From the NCBI GenBank assembly GCA_003258405.1, contig QKPN01000002.1, positions 62,001-126,000 of the forward strand: a DNA stretch of 64,000 bases. Direction: 5' to 3'. Each line of letters starts with the position of its first letter. The stretch's first letter is position 1. Origin of the DNA: Rhodobacteraceae bacterium DSL-40. GTDB lineage: Bacteria; Pseudomonadota; Alphaproteobacteria; Rhodobacterales; Rhodobacteraceae. The notes beneath the pieces were generated by a model. The model did not search any database, had not been told where the DNA came from, and saw only the letters and a program-made list of their open reading frames with translations. Below are positions 45,389 through 55,222 of this stretch, in pieces. A program made the translations under genes and the position numbers.

Positions 45389-46386
45389 ACCTGCGCCTCC
45401 GTCCCGAATTCTCGGGAAAGGGCCTCGTCTACCGTGCGGATCCAGTCTCCGGGCAATGTGGTCAGGGCATCGCGATAGTCGATCCAGGCCTCCGAGAGAT
45501 GCGTCAGCAACTCGGGGCGTGCCGCGACCTGCTCCACGAGACACCAGCGCCGCCACTCGCGCAGCAGCGACCAGCCGGGTTCACCGATGCGGCTGTCGGG
45601 CAAGCGGTAGTGGAATGCCGGCCGCGCATTCACCGACTCGGCGTCCTTGCCCAGCGCCTCGACGACCCGCGCCTCGTCCGCCTCGCGCAGCAGCGGAAGG
45701 AGATCGAGCGCACGGTTGCGGGTCGGCGTCTTCTCGAGATAGTGCCGCGTCAAGTCCTCCAGGGTCCAGTCCGCCCCTTCACGCGCCACCGCATCGACGA
45801 AGGCCCGAGGATAGGGCGAGACGAAAGGCAGCAACCGCCGGGTGATGTCGATCGGGAGCGCAGCACGCAGCCAGTCCTCGAGCAGCGCGAAGGCGCGCAC
45901 CACCGGCACGATATCGCGCGCCGCGAGCGAGACAGCGGAGACGTTGAAATGCACGCCATAGCCGTTGAAAAGCTGATCCTCGGTGCCCTTGGCGCCTTCT
46001 TCACGCAGCCTGTCGACCAGAGCATCCAGCGGCTCCAGAGCGGCGATCTCGACCGGCTTGGTCACGATCTCGACCGGAATGAGCCCCCGTCCGAGTTCGA
46101 GCGCCTGCTCCAGCGCGGCATTGCCGGGCTCCTTGTAGGCCGTGTCGAGATAGATCTGGAGATCCCCGAGCCGGGTCTTCCGCACCAGAAGGACATGCGC
46201 GGCGCGGTGTTCGATCTCCCCGCCCAGATGCGCGCGGACAATCTCCGCCACTGCCTGTTCCGGCAAGCCGCCAAGCTCGATTTCCACGCCAACACGGCGA
46301 GGCTTTCCCTCCCGGTCCATGGGATCGGGTAACGACATTTCACGCGTCATTTCGCGCACGGAGGCATGGGTTTTGAGGTCTTCCAT
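45385..46386 (-). CDS. Amidoligase family protein (glutamine-synthetase-like fold, Amidoligase_2)
   Basis: Putative ATP-dependent amide-bond ligase, 333 residues. The GS-like opening strand is RVGVEIELGG (31-40), with metal-binding Glu expected there. A later NGYGVHFNVSAV fits the family Gly-x-His strand, and RLLPFVSPYPRAF and YRDALTTLPGDWI lie C-terminal. The ATG at 46386 has AGGGGC just upstream; the longer frame to 46461 would start inside the rplI terminator. It is paired with a C26 hydrolase, a linkage noted in comparative studies of GS-like amidoligases. Substrate unknown. Confidence 0.82.
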   Translation of the reverse strand: MEDLKTHASVREMTREMSLPDPMDREGKPRRVGVEIELGGLPEQAVAEIVRAHLGGEIEHRAAHVLLVRKTRLGDLQIYLDTAYKEPGNAALEQALELGRGLIPVEIVTKPVEIAALEPLDALVDRLREEGAKGTEDQLFNGYGVHFNVSAVSLAARDIVPVVRAFALLEDWLRAALPIDITRRLLPFVSPYPRAFVDAVAREGADWTLEDLTRHYLEKTPTRNRALDLLPLLREADEARVVEALGKDAESVNARPAFHYRLPDSRIGEPGWSLLREWRRWCLVEQVAARPELLTHLSEAWIDYRDALTTLPGDWIRTVDEALSREFGTEAQV

Positions 46387-46401
46387 GCCCCTAGAACGCA
46401 A

Positions 46402-46431
46402 AACAGGCGGGATGGTTGCATCCCGCCTGTT
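46402..46431 (-). terminator. Terminator of the rpsF-rpsR-rplI operon
   Basis: Perfect 13-bp stem AACAGGCGGGATG/CATCCCGCCTGTT with a 4-base loop, 47 bases past the rplI stop. On the minus strand the stem ends in TTTTGCGTT. It ends only 15 bases before the amidoligase ATG on the same strand. Confidence 0.85.
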
Positions 46432-46478
46432 CCGGATTTCGATGTCCCGGCTGCCCCGCAAGGCCGCCCGCAGAACGA

Positions 46479-47102
46479 TCAGCGCTCGGCTTCGTCGCTC
46501 TCGCCGCGCGCTTCCGCGGGCGCGTAGCCTTCGTCGTCGTCGCTGGCTGCGCCGCCGATATCGTCGAAGAGTTCCTGGATATCGAATTCGGCTTCGGCAT
46601 CCGCCTCGGCCTGAAGATCCTGGATGCTCTTGCCCGAGGCCTGAAGCTCGGCTTCTTCCTTCGAGCGCGCGACGTTCACCTTGATCGTCGCTTCGACTTC
46701 CGGATGCAGCACCACGGTGATGTCGTGGAGGCCGAGTTCCTTGATCGGTTGGTTGAGCACGACCTGGCGGCGGTCGAGCGAGAAGCCGCCCTCGGTCGCC
46801 GCGTCGGCGACGTCACGGGTGGTGACGGAACCATAGAGCGCGCCGCCGTCGGAAGCGGAGCGAATCACCACGAACGCCTCGCCGTGGAGTTTCGCGGCCA
46901 CGCTCTCGGCTTCGGCCTTCGCCTCGAGGTTGCGGGCCTCGAGCTGCGCACGCTCGGTTTCGAACCGGGCGAGGTTGGCCGCGGTCGCACGAAGCGCCTT
47001 GCCCTGGGGCAGCAGGAAGTTGCGGGCGTAGCCGTCGCGCACGCGCACGACCTCGCCCATCTGGCCGAGCTTTGCGACCCGTTCGAGAAGAACGATTTCC
47101 AT
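46479..47102 (-). CDS. rplI: 50S ribosomal protein L9
   Basis: Large-subunit protein, 207 residues from ATG 47102 (the frame to 47228 runs into rpsR and is rejected). The L9 signature is [21 protein letters not shown]-like and is followed by the [14 protein letters not shown] core. Typical L9 is near 150 residues; here an acidic Glu/Asp/Ala tail of about 50 residues follows the C-terminal domain, as in other Rhodobacterales as far as I recall. It is the last gene of the operon, 10 bases after rpsR. Confidence 0.97.
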   Translation of the reverse strand: MEIVLLERVAKLGQMGEVVRVRDGYARNFLLPQGKALRATAANLARFETERAQLEARNLEAKAEAESVAAKLHGEAFVVIRSASDGGALYGSVTTRDVADAATEGGFSLDRRQVVLNQPIKELGLHDITVVLHPEVEATIKVNVARSKEEAELQASGKSIQDLQAEADAEAEFDIQELFDDIGGAASDDDEGYAPAEARGESDEAER

Positions 47103-47112
47103 CGGTGCCTCC

Positions 47113-47340
47113 TTAGCGCACGGCGTAGGGCAGCAGGGCGAGGAACCGCGCCCGCTTGATGGCCCGCGCCAGTTCGCGCTGCTTCTTCGACGAGACCGCG
47201 GTGATGCGGCTCGGGACGATCTTGCCACGCTCGGAGATGTAGCGCTGCAGGAGCTTCACGTCCTTGTAGTCGATCTTCGGCGCATTCTGGCCCGAGAAGG
47301 GGCAGGACTTGCGGCGGCGGAAAAACGGTCTGTTTGCCAT
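47113..47340 (-). CDS. rpsR: 30S ribosomal protein S18
   Basis: Small-subunit protein that forms a pair with S6 on the platform; 75 residues, the usual length. [12 protein letters not shown] at the start and [13 protein letters not shown] in the middle are diagnostic; CPF is the usual single-cysteine form. It lies 19 bases after rpsF and 10 before rplI. Confidence 0.98.
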   Translation of the reverse strand: MANRPFFRRRKSCPFSGQNAPKIDYKDVKLLQRYISERGKIVPSRITAVSSKKQRELARAIKRARFLALLPYAVR

Positions 47341-47359
47341 GGGTTAGCCTCCCTCTCGA

Positions 47360-47725
47360 TCAATCGCGGCGCGGACGACGGGGTCCGCGCTCGTCGCGGC
47401 CGCCACGGGACTGCATCACGGCCGAGGGGCCTTCCTCGTGCTCGTCGACCTTCACGGTCAGCACCCGCATCACGTCGTCATGGATCCGCATGAGCCGCTC
47501 CATCTCCGCGACAGCCTCCGAGGGGGCGTCCGAGCGAAGGTAGGCATAATGCCCCTTGCGGTTCTTGTTGATCTTGTAGGCCATCGTCTTGAGGCCCCAG
47601 TATTCGGAGCCGACTACGGCCCCGCCATTGTCCTTGAGGACCTCGCCGAAATGCTCGATGAGCCCTTCGGCCTGCGCGTTGGAAATATCCTGGCGCGCAA
47701 TGAAGACATGCTCGTAAAGAGCCAT
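47360..47725 (-). CDS. rpsF: 30S ribosomal protein S6
   Basis: Small-subunit platform protein and S18 partner, 121 residues. The start is ATG 47725 (MALYEHVFIARQDIS), preceded by CAGGTGG; the frame opening at 47755 adds an unlikely peptide. YWGLKTMAYKINKNRKGHY is the conserved core, and the C-terminus is an Arg/Asp/Gly-rich tail. It is first in the rpsF-rpsR-rplI operon. Confidence 0.97.
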   Translation of the reverse strand: MALYEHVFIARQDISNAQAEGLIEHFGEVLKDNGGAVVGSEYWGLKTMAYKINKNRKGHYAYLRSDAPSEAVAEMERLMRIHDDVMRVLTVKVDEHEEGPSAVMQSRGGRDERGPRRPRRD

Positions 47726-47825
47726 CTTGCCACCTGTCTGTCGGGCGGGCTTCAAAACGGGGACCCAAACCCCTCCAGGTCCCGTACGAGAGGCCGCGCG
47801 TCATCATCATGCGGAGGGTTCGCGC

Positions 47826-47853
47826 CTTCTACAGAAATCGGGGCGAAATGCAA
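47826..47853 (-). promoter_or_regulatory. Candidate promoter of the ribosomal protein operon
   Basis: On the minus strand, TTGCAT, 16 bases, TAGAAG, leaving a leader of about 95 bases before rpsF. The leader can form GGGACC/GGTCCC around 47758-47781. An S6:S18 autoregulatory motif was looked for but could not be assigned by eye. Confidence 0.35.
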
Positions 47854-47903
47854 GTCCGGTGCGCCAGCCCGCGCGACGCCGCAGGAGGATGCGGCCCGCG
47901 CGC

Positions 47904-48848
47904 TCAGTCCTCGGAGAATTTCTTCTTCCACTTGGTGCCCGTCTCGTCGCGCTCCCACTGATCTTCGGTGTGGTAGTCGATCGTCGTGTCCCAGAAGCCG
48001 TCCTTGCCCTGCTTGTGCGCATGTTCGAGCTCGGCATCGAGGAAATGCTCGAGGATGATGTTGATCTGCGTGAGCCGTGCCCGCGGATCGGTGATCGCCG
48101 CAAGCCCAGCGATCAGCGGAAAGGCCCCGGCAAGCGTCGCCGACACCGGTTCCATCACCCCGGGCGCGGTGAAGTTCGGATCGAGCGCCGTCACCTGCAC
48201 GCCCTTGCGATGATCGGGATCATCCGAGCGTTTCTTGCCCGACGGCCCCAGCACCAGATTGGAGCGCAGGCTCGTCAGCGCCTCGCGGTCGCCGCCATCC
48301 GAGGGGCCGCGATGATCGCCCGTGCCGGACTTGCGCCGGAAGATCCCGCCGAGGAACTCCCGCTCGTGCGGGGTCAGGCCGTCGTAGAAGGTGTTGAGCA
48401 TCTTGCGCGGCAGGATGTGGTGCAGGTCTTCGGCCAGCCCCTTCTCCTTCACCTGCGCCATGTGCTCGAGATTGCTGAGCTGCTCCGAATCCCGCGCGGA
48501 GAGGTGCTCGTGCGGATCGACTTCGTAAGGTCCCTCAACCTCGCCGTGATACTCGCCCATCTGTTCGGCCTCGAAGATCGCCTGCCCGCGCAGGCTGTCG
48601 ATCCGGTCGAGATCCGTCTCCTCCTTGAGCGAGTCCGACTTCCAGCGCTGGATGGGGGCAGTCTCCGCGCTCGTCTCCTGAAGCCGCCGCTGCGCCGCGA
48701 CGCCGGGCGCGCCATCGGCGGCGGCCTGGAGACCGGCAAGCGTTCCGCTCTGCGGCGCGGCGGCGCGCCGGGCCATCGATGGCGCCCGGGCAGCGGCACG
48801 CCGGGCCGGGTCAGCCTTCTGCGGCTGGATGCGGCGGCGATCGGGCAT
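47904..48848 (-). CDS. Putative secreted effector/toxin: injection-system-cargo-like N-terminus, HNH-like C-terminus
   Basis: A 314-residue protein of unknown function. The Arg/Ala/Pro-rich N-terminus (1-68) holds a short repeat-like unit, TLAGLQAAADGAPGVAAQRRLQ, ending in APIQRW. This resembles N-termini that I recall from cargo proteins of extracellular contractile injection systems. The rest has HHILP (143-147) and, after a Gly/Asp-rich loop, NLVLGPSGKKRSDDP (197-211), which looks like an HNH/endonuclease-VII-type site. A hydrophobic helix (234-252) and a Trp-rich charged tail follow. No secretion genes or immunity gene are beside it. It may be cotranscribed with lysR 116 bases upstream. 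Confidence 0.5.
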   Translation of the reverse strand: MPDRRRIQPQKADPARRAAARAPSMARRAAAPQSGTLAGLQAAADGAPGVAAQRRLQETSAETAPIQRWKSDSLKEETDLDRIDSLRGQAIFEAEQMGEYHGEVEGPYEVDPHEHLSARDSEQLSNLEHMAQVKEKGLAEDLHHILPRKMLNTFYDGLTPHEREFLGGIFRRKSGTGDHRGPSDGGDREALTSLRSNLVLGPSGKKRSDDPDHRKGVQVTALDPNFTAPGVMEPVSATLAGAFPLIAGLAAITDPRARLTQINIILEHFLDAELEHAHKQGKDGFWDTTIDYHTEDQWERDETGTKWKKKFSED

Positions 48849-48964
48849 TCCTCGGGCTCTCCTGCTTCCTCCGGCCCCTGCCCGTGCGGCGAGGCATGAG
48901 GCAAGCCTTCCCGTGCCCCGCTTAACAGAAGGTTACCTCACGGCCGGCCCGCGCCCTGCGGGCC

Positions 48965-49840
48965 TCACGCCGCGGCGCTGCCCGCCTCCTGCGCGCCATA
49001 GGCCTGACGGACGAAGACGGCGAGACGCCGGGCCAGCGCCGCGCGCGGCCCTTCACCGAGATACATGTTGACCTTGTAGAGCGGCAGATCGGGCAGAGCC
49101 CCGCCATGCCGGATCATCTCGCAGCCGCGCGGCACCGCTACCTGCAGCTGGGCGTTGACCGCGAGATCGGCGGAGATGCTCGCCTCCACCGCCATGTCCG
49201 AGATCGAATCGACGCCGTTCTCCCAGTCGATTCCGGCCCGGTCGAGCGCCTCGATCGCCGGCCGGCGGAAGATGCAGTGATTGACGGTGGCAAAGCGCAG
49301 CGGCCGCGCCTTCCAGGCCTGCCCGCCGATCGCGCCCATCCAGACGAGCGGACAGCGGAGCAGCGTTTCGCCGCCGGGATCGGTCTGCTCCTCGGTGGCG
49401 AGGATGAGATCCATCTCGCCGCGGCCGAGCTGGATCTTCAACACCCGCGTGTAGAGCGAATGAAGCTGCACCTTGATGCGCGGATACTCGGCATTGAACC
49501 GCTGCAGCACCCGCGGCACATGGGGATAGATGAGATCGTGCGGCACGCCGAAATTGATCACGCCCTCGAAGGCCTGATTGGTCATCCGCCCCCAGGCCTC
49601 GTCATTGAGCTCCACGATCCGCCGGGCATAGCCCAGAAGCTGCTCGCCGGCGGGGGTGAGCGCAATCGTCCGCGAGGAGCGATCGAGCAGCGCCTGACCC
49701 AGCGCCTCCTCGAGCCGCTTGAGCTGCATCGAGACCGCAGACTGCGTGACATTGAGATAGCCCGCGGCGCGGGTGACACCGCCGGTATCGGCGACAGTGA
49801 CGAAGGACCGCAGCGCGGTCATGTCGAGATTGCGTGACAT
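48965..49840 (-). CDS. LysR family transcriptional regulator
   Basis: A 291-residue LTTR. The winged helix-turn-helix occupies about 6-65 (LRSFVTVADTGGVTRAAGYLNVTQSAVSMQLKRLEE). A co-inducer-binding domain follows (about 90-285, INFGVPHDLIYPHVPRVLQRF). The inducer and targets are unknown. It is divergent from a DUF1127 gene across 123 bases with overlapping promoter elements, so DUF1127 is a candidate target alongside its own gene. Confidence 0.93.
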   Translation of the reverse strand: MSRNLDMTALRSFVTVADTGGVTRAAGYLNVTQSAVSMQLKRLEEALGQALLDRSSRTIALTPAGEQLLGYARRIVELNDEAWGRMTNQAFEGVINFGVPHDLIYPHVPRVLQRFNAEYPRIKVQLHSLYTRVLKIQLGRGEMDLILATEEQTDPGGETLLRCPLVWMGAIGGQAWKARPLRFATVNHCIFRRPAIEALDRAGIDWENGVDSISDMAVEASISADLAVNAQLQVAVPRGCEMIRHGGALPDLPLYKVNMYLGEGPRAALARRLAVFVRQAYGAQEAGSAAA

Positions 49841-49865
49841 ATCACCATACCTTATGGATCGCGTA

Positions 49866-49895
49866 ACTATAATTCATTTTCGTGATCGCACGCAA
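49866..49895. promoter_or_regulatory. Overlapping divergent promoter elements, lysR / DUF1127
   Basis: The minus strand reads TTGCGT, 18 bases, TATAGT toward lysR. The plus strand holds a perfect TATAAT at 49868-49873 toward DUF1127, with no good -35 box. The two -10 boxes share bases, so the promoters should exclude each other and an activator may be needed for DUF1127. Confidence 0.45.
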
Positions 49896-49963
49896 GGGGG
49901 CAATATCCATCAGCATACGTGATGCCCTGCGCATCTCCAACAAGGATCTGAATGGAGGTCGTC

Positions 49964-50173
49964 ATGCCTGCCCAGCCCCTCTCGCCGCAAGCCGCAATGG
50001 AAAGCCCCCGGCGCGGCACCGCATTCACGCGATTTCTCGCCCGCTTCCGCACTGCGCCGCTCCGCCGGCGCCAGGCGCTCGATCTCTCGCGGCTCGACGA
50101 CCGTCTCCTGCGCGATATCGGCGTCAGCCGCGCCGATGCCGAAGAGGAACAGCGCCGCCTGCTGCGGTTCTGA
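49964..50173 (+). CDS. DUF1127 small protein
   Basis: A 69-residue Arg-rich protein with the DUF1127 core at its C-terminal half (RQALDLSRLDDRLLRDIGVSRADAEEE). Members in Rhodobacter and Agrobacterium affect RNA turnover and stress or phosphate responses. The ATG at 49964 is preferred over 49952, because GGAGGT sits 5 bases before it. Confidence 0.88.
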   Translation: MPAQPLSPQAAMESPRRGTAFTRFLARFRTAPLRRRQALDLSRLDDRLLRDIGVSRADAEEEQRRLLRF

Positions 50174-50184
50174 GCCCTGCGCCC

Positions 50185-50832
50185 TCAGTGCCGTGCCTCG
50201 GCAATGAGGGCGAGCACGACCGGGCCGATGCGCGCGACATTCTCCCGCACGCCTTCGGCATTCGGATGGATGCCGTCGGCCTGCATGAGCTTCAGCGCCT
50301 CGGGGAGGCTCCGCCCCTCGGTCATGCCGGCAAGAAAGGAGGGGTAGAGGATCGCGTCATGCTCGGCGGCAAGCCCGGTGAAGATCGCCTCGAACGCGGT
50401 GCGATAGTCGGCCCCGTAATTCGACGGCACCGGCACCCCCGCAAGCAGCACCGGCAGGTCCTCCGCCGCGATCTGCGCGAGAATGGCTTCGAGATTGCTG
50501 CGGATCTCAGCGAGGGGCAACCCGCGAAGCATGTCATTCGCGCCAAGCTCCACGATCACGGCATCGGGCTTCTCCCCGAGCGCCCAGCCGATGCGGGCCA
50601 GCCCTCCCGCCGTCGTGTCCCCCGAGACCCCTGCATTGAGAACCACGGCGTCCGGCGCGCCATTCGCCCTGAGCCAGGCCTGAAGTTGCGGCACGAAGCC
50701 GTCTTCCTCGGACAGCCCATGACCCTGAGTGAGCGAATCGCCGAAGGCGAGGATACGGACTTCCGCCACGGCCGCGCCCCCCCAGAGAAGCATGGCAAGC
50801 AGCAGCGCCGCAAGGTTGCGCAGGCGGCGCAT
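50185..50832 (-). CDS. tesA: Periplasmic acyl-CoA thioesterase I / lysophospholipase L1 (SGNH hydrolase)
   Basis: Exported GDSL esterase, 215 residues from ATG 50832. Signal peptide 1-23 (cleavage after AAVA). SGNH blocks are complete: Ser33 in GDSLTQG, Gly in GVSGDTT, Asn99 in GAND, and Asp186/His189 in DGIHPN. It stands back to back with an ABC ATPase/permease pair 48 bases away, the same arrangement as tesA with ybbA-ybbP in E. coli. A longer frame to 51486 runs through that ATPase and is rejected. Confidence 0.95.
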   Translation of the reverse strand: MRRLRNLAALLLAMLLWGGAAVAEVRILAFGDSLTQGHGLSEEDGFVPQLQAWLRANGAPDAVVLNAGVSGDTTAGGLARIGWALGEKPDAVIVELGANDMLRGLPLAEIRSNLEAILAQIAAEDLPVLLAGVPVPSNYGADYRTAFEAIFTGLAAEHDAILYPSFLAGMTEGRSLPEALKLMQADGIHPNAEGVRENVARIGPVVLALIAEARH

Positions 50833-50880
50833 CGCCCCATATCTCCTGTCAGGCGGGTACGAGGAAGGGGCCAAACGCAT

Positions 50881-51569
<689 letters not shown>

Positions 51570-51573
<4 letters not shown>

Positions 51574-54104
51574 GATCAGGCCCCGTCGCGCTCCGCTTCG
51601 CGCTGCGCGAGCTCCGGGGCGGGCTGCGCGGCTTTCGCATCCTAATCCTCTGCCTTGCGCTCGGTGTGGCGGCGATCGCCGCCGTCGGGAGCGTCCGGGG
51701 CGCCATCGAGAGCGGGCTCGGCCGCGAGGCCGCGACGCTGCTCGGGGGCGATGCCGAAATCGAGTTTACCTACCGCTTCGCGAGCCCCGAGGAACGCGCC
51801 TGGATGGCGGATGCGGCCGAAACCGTCTCCGAGATCGTCGATTTCCGCTCCATGCTCGCCCTGCCCGCCCGGCCCGATTCATCTCCCACCCTGGTGCAGG
51901 TGAAGGCCGTCGACGGCGCCTATCCGCTTTTCGGAACGCTCGCACTCGAAGACGGCGTCCCGCTCGCCGCGGCCCTTGCCGAGCGCGACGGCCTGCCCGG
52001 CCTTGTCGCCGATCCGGTGCTCATCGACCGGCTGGGGCTTGCCGAGGGCGACAGGCTGCGGCTCGGCAGCCGCGACTTCCGCCTCTCGGGCCGGATCGCG
52101 CGCGAGCCCGACAGCGCGGCGCGCGGCGTGAGCTTCGGGCCGCGGGTGATCGTGAGCCGCGCCGATCTCGAAGGCAGCGGCCTCCTCTCCGAAGGCGCGC
52201 TCTTCGATTCCTCCTACCGGCTCCGCCTCGCCCCCGACGCCGATCTCGACGCGCTCCGCACCGAGGCCCGCGCCCGCTTTGCCGACAATGGCCTGCAATG
52301 GCGGGATCGCCGCAACGGCACCCCGGGCCTCACCCGCTTCGTCGACCGCCTCGGCGCATTCCTCGTGCTGCTGGGCCTCGCAGGCCTCGCCGTCGGCGGG
52401 GTCGGGGTCTCGGCGGCGGTGAAGAGCCATCTCGATGGCAAGACCGAAACCATTGCCACCCTCAAGACCCTCGGCGCCACCGGCCGCACGATCTTCGCGA
52501 CCTACCTCCTCCAGATCGGCATGCTTGCCGCGATCGGCATTGCCCTCGGCCTCGCGATCGGCGCAGCCGCGCCAATGCTCGCCGCACCCTTCATCGCCGG
52601 CCGCCTGCCGGTGCCGCTCGACACCGGCCTGCAGCCCGGCCCGCTGGCCGAGGCGGCGCTCTACGGCGCGCTCACCGCGCTCATCTTCACCCTCTGGCCG
52701 CTCGCCCGCGCCCGCGAGATCCGCGCCGCCGAGCTCTTTCGCGACATCGGCTCCGGCCGCCGCAGACCGCGCGCCACCGACATCCTGATCGTCGCGGCGC
52801 TTGCCGCCCTGCTGGTCGGCGTAGCGACCTGGGCCTCCGGTGCCCCCCGGCTCGCGCTGACCACCGCAGGCGGCGTCATCGGGGCGCTCGCGATACTGCG
52901 GCTGGCAGCCTTCGCGCTCGCCCGCGGCGCCCGTCGGGCCGGGCGCGGCAGCATCGCCCGCGGCCGCCCTGCGCTCCGCTGGGCCCTGGGCGCGCTCGGC
53001 GGCCCCTCGGGCGAAACCGCCTCCGTGGTGCTCTCCCTCGGCCTCGGCCTCACGGTCCTGGCCGCCATCGGCCAGATCGACGCCAACCTCCGCAGCCTCA
53101 TCCGCGAGGATCTGCCCGCCCGCGCCCCGGCCTATTTCTTCGTCGACATTCAGAACGCCCAGCTCGACGGCTTCCGCACCCGTGCCGAGGCCGAGCCCGG
53201 CATCACCGAGATCGACACCGCCCCGATGCTCCGCGGCATCATCACCGGCATCAACGGCCGCCCCGCCCGCGAGGTCGCCGGGCCGCACTGGGCGCTCAAC
53301 GGCGACCGCGGCATCACCTATGCCGCCGCCCCGCCCGAGGGCAGCAAGATCACCGAGGGCGAATGGTGGCCAGAAGGCTACACGGGTCCGCCGCTCGTGA
53401 GCTTCGCCGCCGAGGAAGGCGCCGAAATGGGCCTGAAGCTCGGCGACGAGATCACGCTCAACATCCTCGGCCGCGCGCTCACCTTCCGGATCGCGAATTT
53501 CCGCGAGGTCGATTTCGGCACCATGGGGATCAACTTCCTGATGATCGTCGACCCCGCGGCACTGGCCGCCGCCCCCCACACCCACATCGCGACGGTCTAC
53601 GGCACGGAAGCCGCCGAAGCCCCGCTCCTGCGGGCGCTGTCCGCCGCCTATCCCAACATCACCGCGATCCGCGTGCGCGACGCGATCGACCGGGTCTCGG
53701 AAACGCTCGAGGGCATCGGCGCCGCGGCGCGCTGGGGCGCCTCGGTCACGCTCGTCACCGGTCTCGTCGTGCTGGTGGGGGCGGCCGCCGCGGGCGAACG
53801 GCGGCGCGTCTACGAAGCGGCGGTGCTGAAGACCCTCGGCGCGAGCCGGGCGCGGATCCTCGCGAGCTTTGCCCTCCGGGCCGGGCTCGCCGGCCTCGCC
53901 GCCGGGCTCGTCGCCATCGCGGCCGGAGCGGTCGCCGGCTGGTGGGTGACGGTCTCGGTGATGGAGGGCGAATACCACTTCGCGGCGCTGCCCGCCTTCG
54001 GCATCGTCGCCGGCGGTGCGCTTGCAAGCCTCGCCGCCGGCCTTGCCTTCGCCCTCAGGCCGCTCGCCGCCCGCCCCGCCCGCGTGCTCCGCGCCCGCGA
54101 GTGA
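51570..54104 (+). CDS. ybbP: FtsX-like ABC permease (YbbP family)
   Basis: An 844-residue inner-membrane permease with duplicated FtsX modules. One helix lies near the N-terminus (about 20-40), a large periplasmic MacB-like domain follows (about 45-250), then three helices (about 260-400) and a second set (about 410-840) ending with VLRARE. FtsX marks include ETIATLKTLGATGRTIFATYLLQI and EAAVLKTLGASRARILASFALR. It is translated from within the ybbA stop. Convergent hslO follows after 31 bases. Confidence 0.93.
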
Positions 54105-54135
54105 TCCCGGCCGGACGGGGCGAGACCGGCGCCGC

Positions 54136-55122
54136 TCAGTCGCGGCGGCCGAGCTCCTCGGGCGCAAACTCGTAATGCGCGCCGCAGAACTGGCAGTCGG
54201 CCGTCACCTTGCCATCCTCGGTCACGAGCTCCGCAATCGTCTCGGGCGGATACTCCGCCAGCGACTCCACGACCTTCTCCGGCCCGCAGGTGCAGCCGAA
54301 CTGCACCGGCTGGGCGGAATAGACCCGCGGCACTTCCTCGTGGAAGAGCCGGAGCAGCAGATCCTCGGCGCCGACATGCGGCCCGATGAGCTCGGTGTCC
54401 TCCACCGTCTCGAGCAGGATCACCGCCCGGTTCCAGTTCTCCGCATCGCCACCGTCGAGCATGTCCTCGGCCGCAAGCAGCCCGTCGGGTCCGCTCGCCT
54501 CCTGCCGCGCGAAGGGCGAGGCCTTGGGCATGTGCTGGAGCATGACGCCGCCGCCGCGCCACTTCACCGCCTCGCCCGGCACCTGCGCCTCGCCCATGGC
54601 GAGCGCAAAACGCGTCGGAAGCTGCTCGGACTGCGCGAAATAGGTCTCGGCACAATGGGAAAGCGACTCGCCCGCCAGCGGCGTGATGCCCTGGTAGGGC
54701 GCCGCCCCCGTGCCCTGGTCGATGAGGATGCCGAAAATCCCCTCGCCCATCATGGCGAAAGGCGCCATGCCCGCCTCGGTATCGGCGCGCAGCTGGTCGG
54801 GATCGAAGGCGGCATAGGCGCGCATCCGCGCCGGCTCGCCCTCCGTCTCGGCGGCGAAATAATCGGTGGCGATCAGCCGGATCGCGCCGCCCCCCCGCAC
54901 CTGCAGCGAAAGGCGCCAGCCGGGGCGCACCGTCTGGCCGATGAGCGCGGTCAGAAGCGTCGCCTCGGCAATCAGTGCCGCGACGGGATCGGGATAGGCG
55001 TGCTGGCCGAGAATCGTGTCGAGGACCGAATCCACCCGGGCCACCCGGCCGCGGATATCGGCGCGGTCGAGCTGAAACGGGAGGACCATGTCGTCCCAGG
55101 CTATGCGGCCGGCGAGGGTCAT
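54136..55122 (-). CDS. hslO: Hsp33 redox-regulated chaperone
   Basis: Zinc chaperone switched on by oxidative unfolding; 328 residues. The C-terminal zinc site has C277 and C279 (CTC) with C310 and C313 (CQFC). N-terminal VRGGGAIRLIATDYF and GYQG-like PYQGITPLAGESLSHC are family marks. The start is ATG 55122 with GGAGA upstream; the in-frame ATG at 55224 overlaps the Nudix start region and is rejected. It is divergent from the Nudix gene. Confidence 0.96.
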   Translation of the reverse strand: MTLAGRIAWDDMVLPFQLDRADIRGRVARVDSVLDTILGQHAYPDPVAALIAEATLLTALIGQTVRPGWRLSLQVRGGGAIRLIATDYFAAETEGEPARMRAYAAFDPDQLRADTEAGMAPFAMMGEGIFGILIDQGTGAAPYQGITPLAGESLSHCAETYFAQSEQLPTRFALAMGEAQVPGEAVKWRGGGVMLQHMPKASPFARQEASGPDGLLAAEDMLDGGDAENWNRAVILLETVEDTELIGPHVGAEDLLLRLFHEEVPRVYSAQPVQFGCTCGPEKVVESLAEYPPETIAELVTEDGKVTADCQFCGAHYEFAPEELGRRD

Positions 55123-55222
55123 CGCTTGTCTCCTGTAGTGAAGGGCATCAGATAGGCGCGGCACACCGCAAGTGCAATCATCCGTCTTTTCTCCGGCCGC
55201 CGCCCGGCCTAGGGTCCGGCCC

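Noticed and set aside
47726-47825. S6:S18 autoregulatory motif in the rpsF leader
   Set aside because: A GGGACC/GGTCCC stem can form, but I could not place the conserved CCG bulge, so no call is made.
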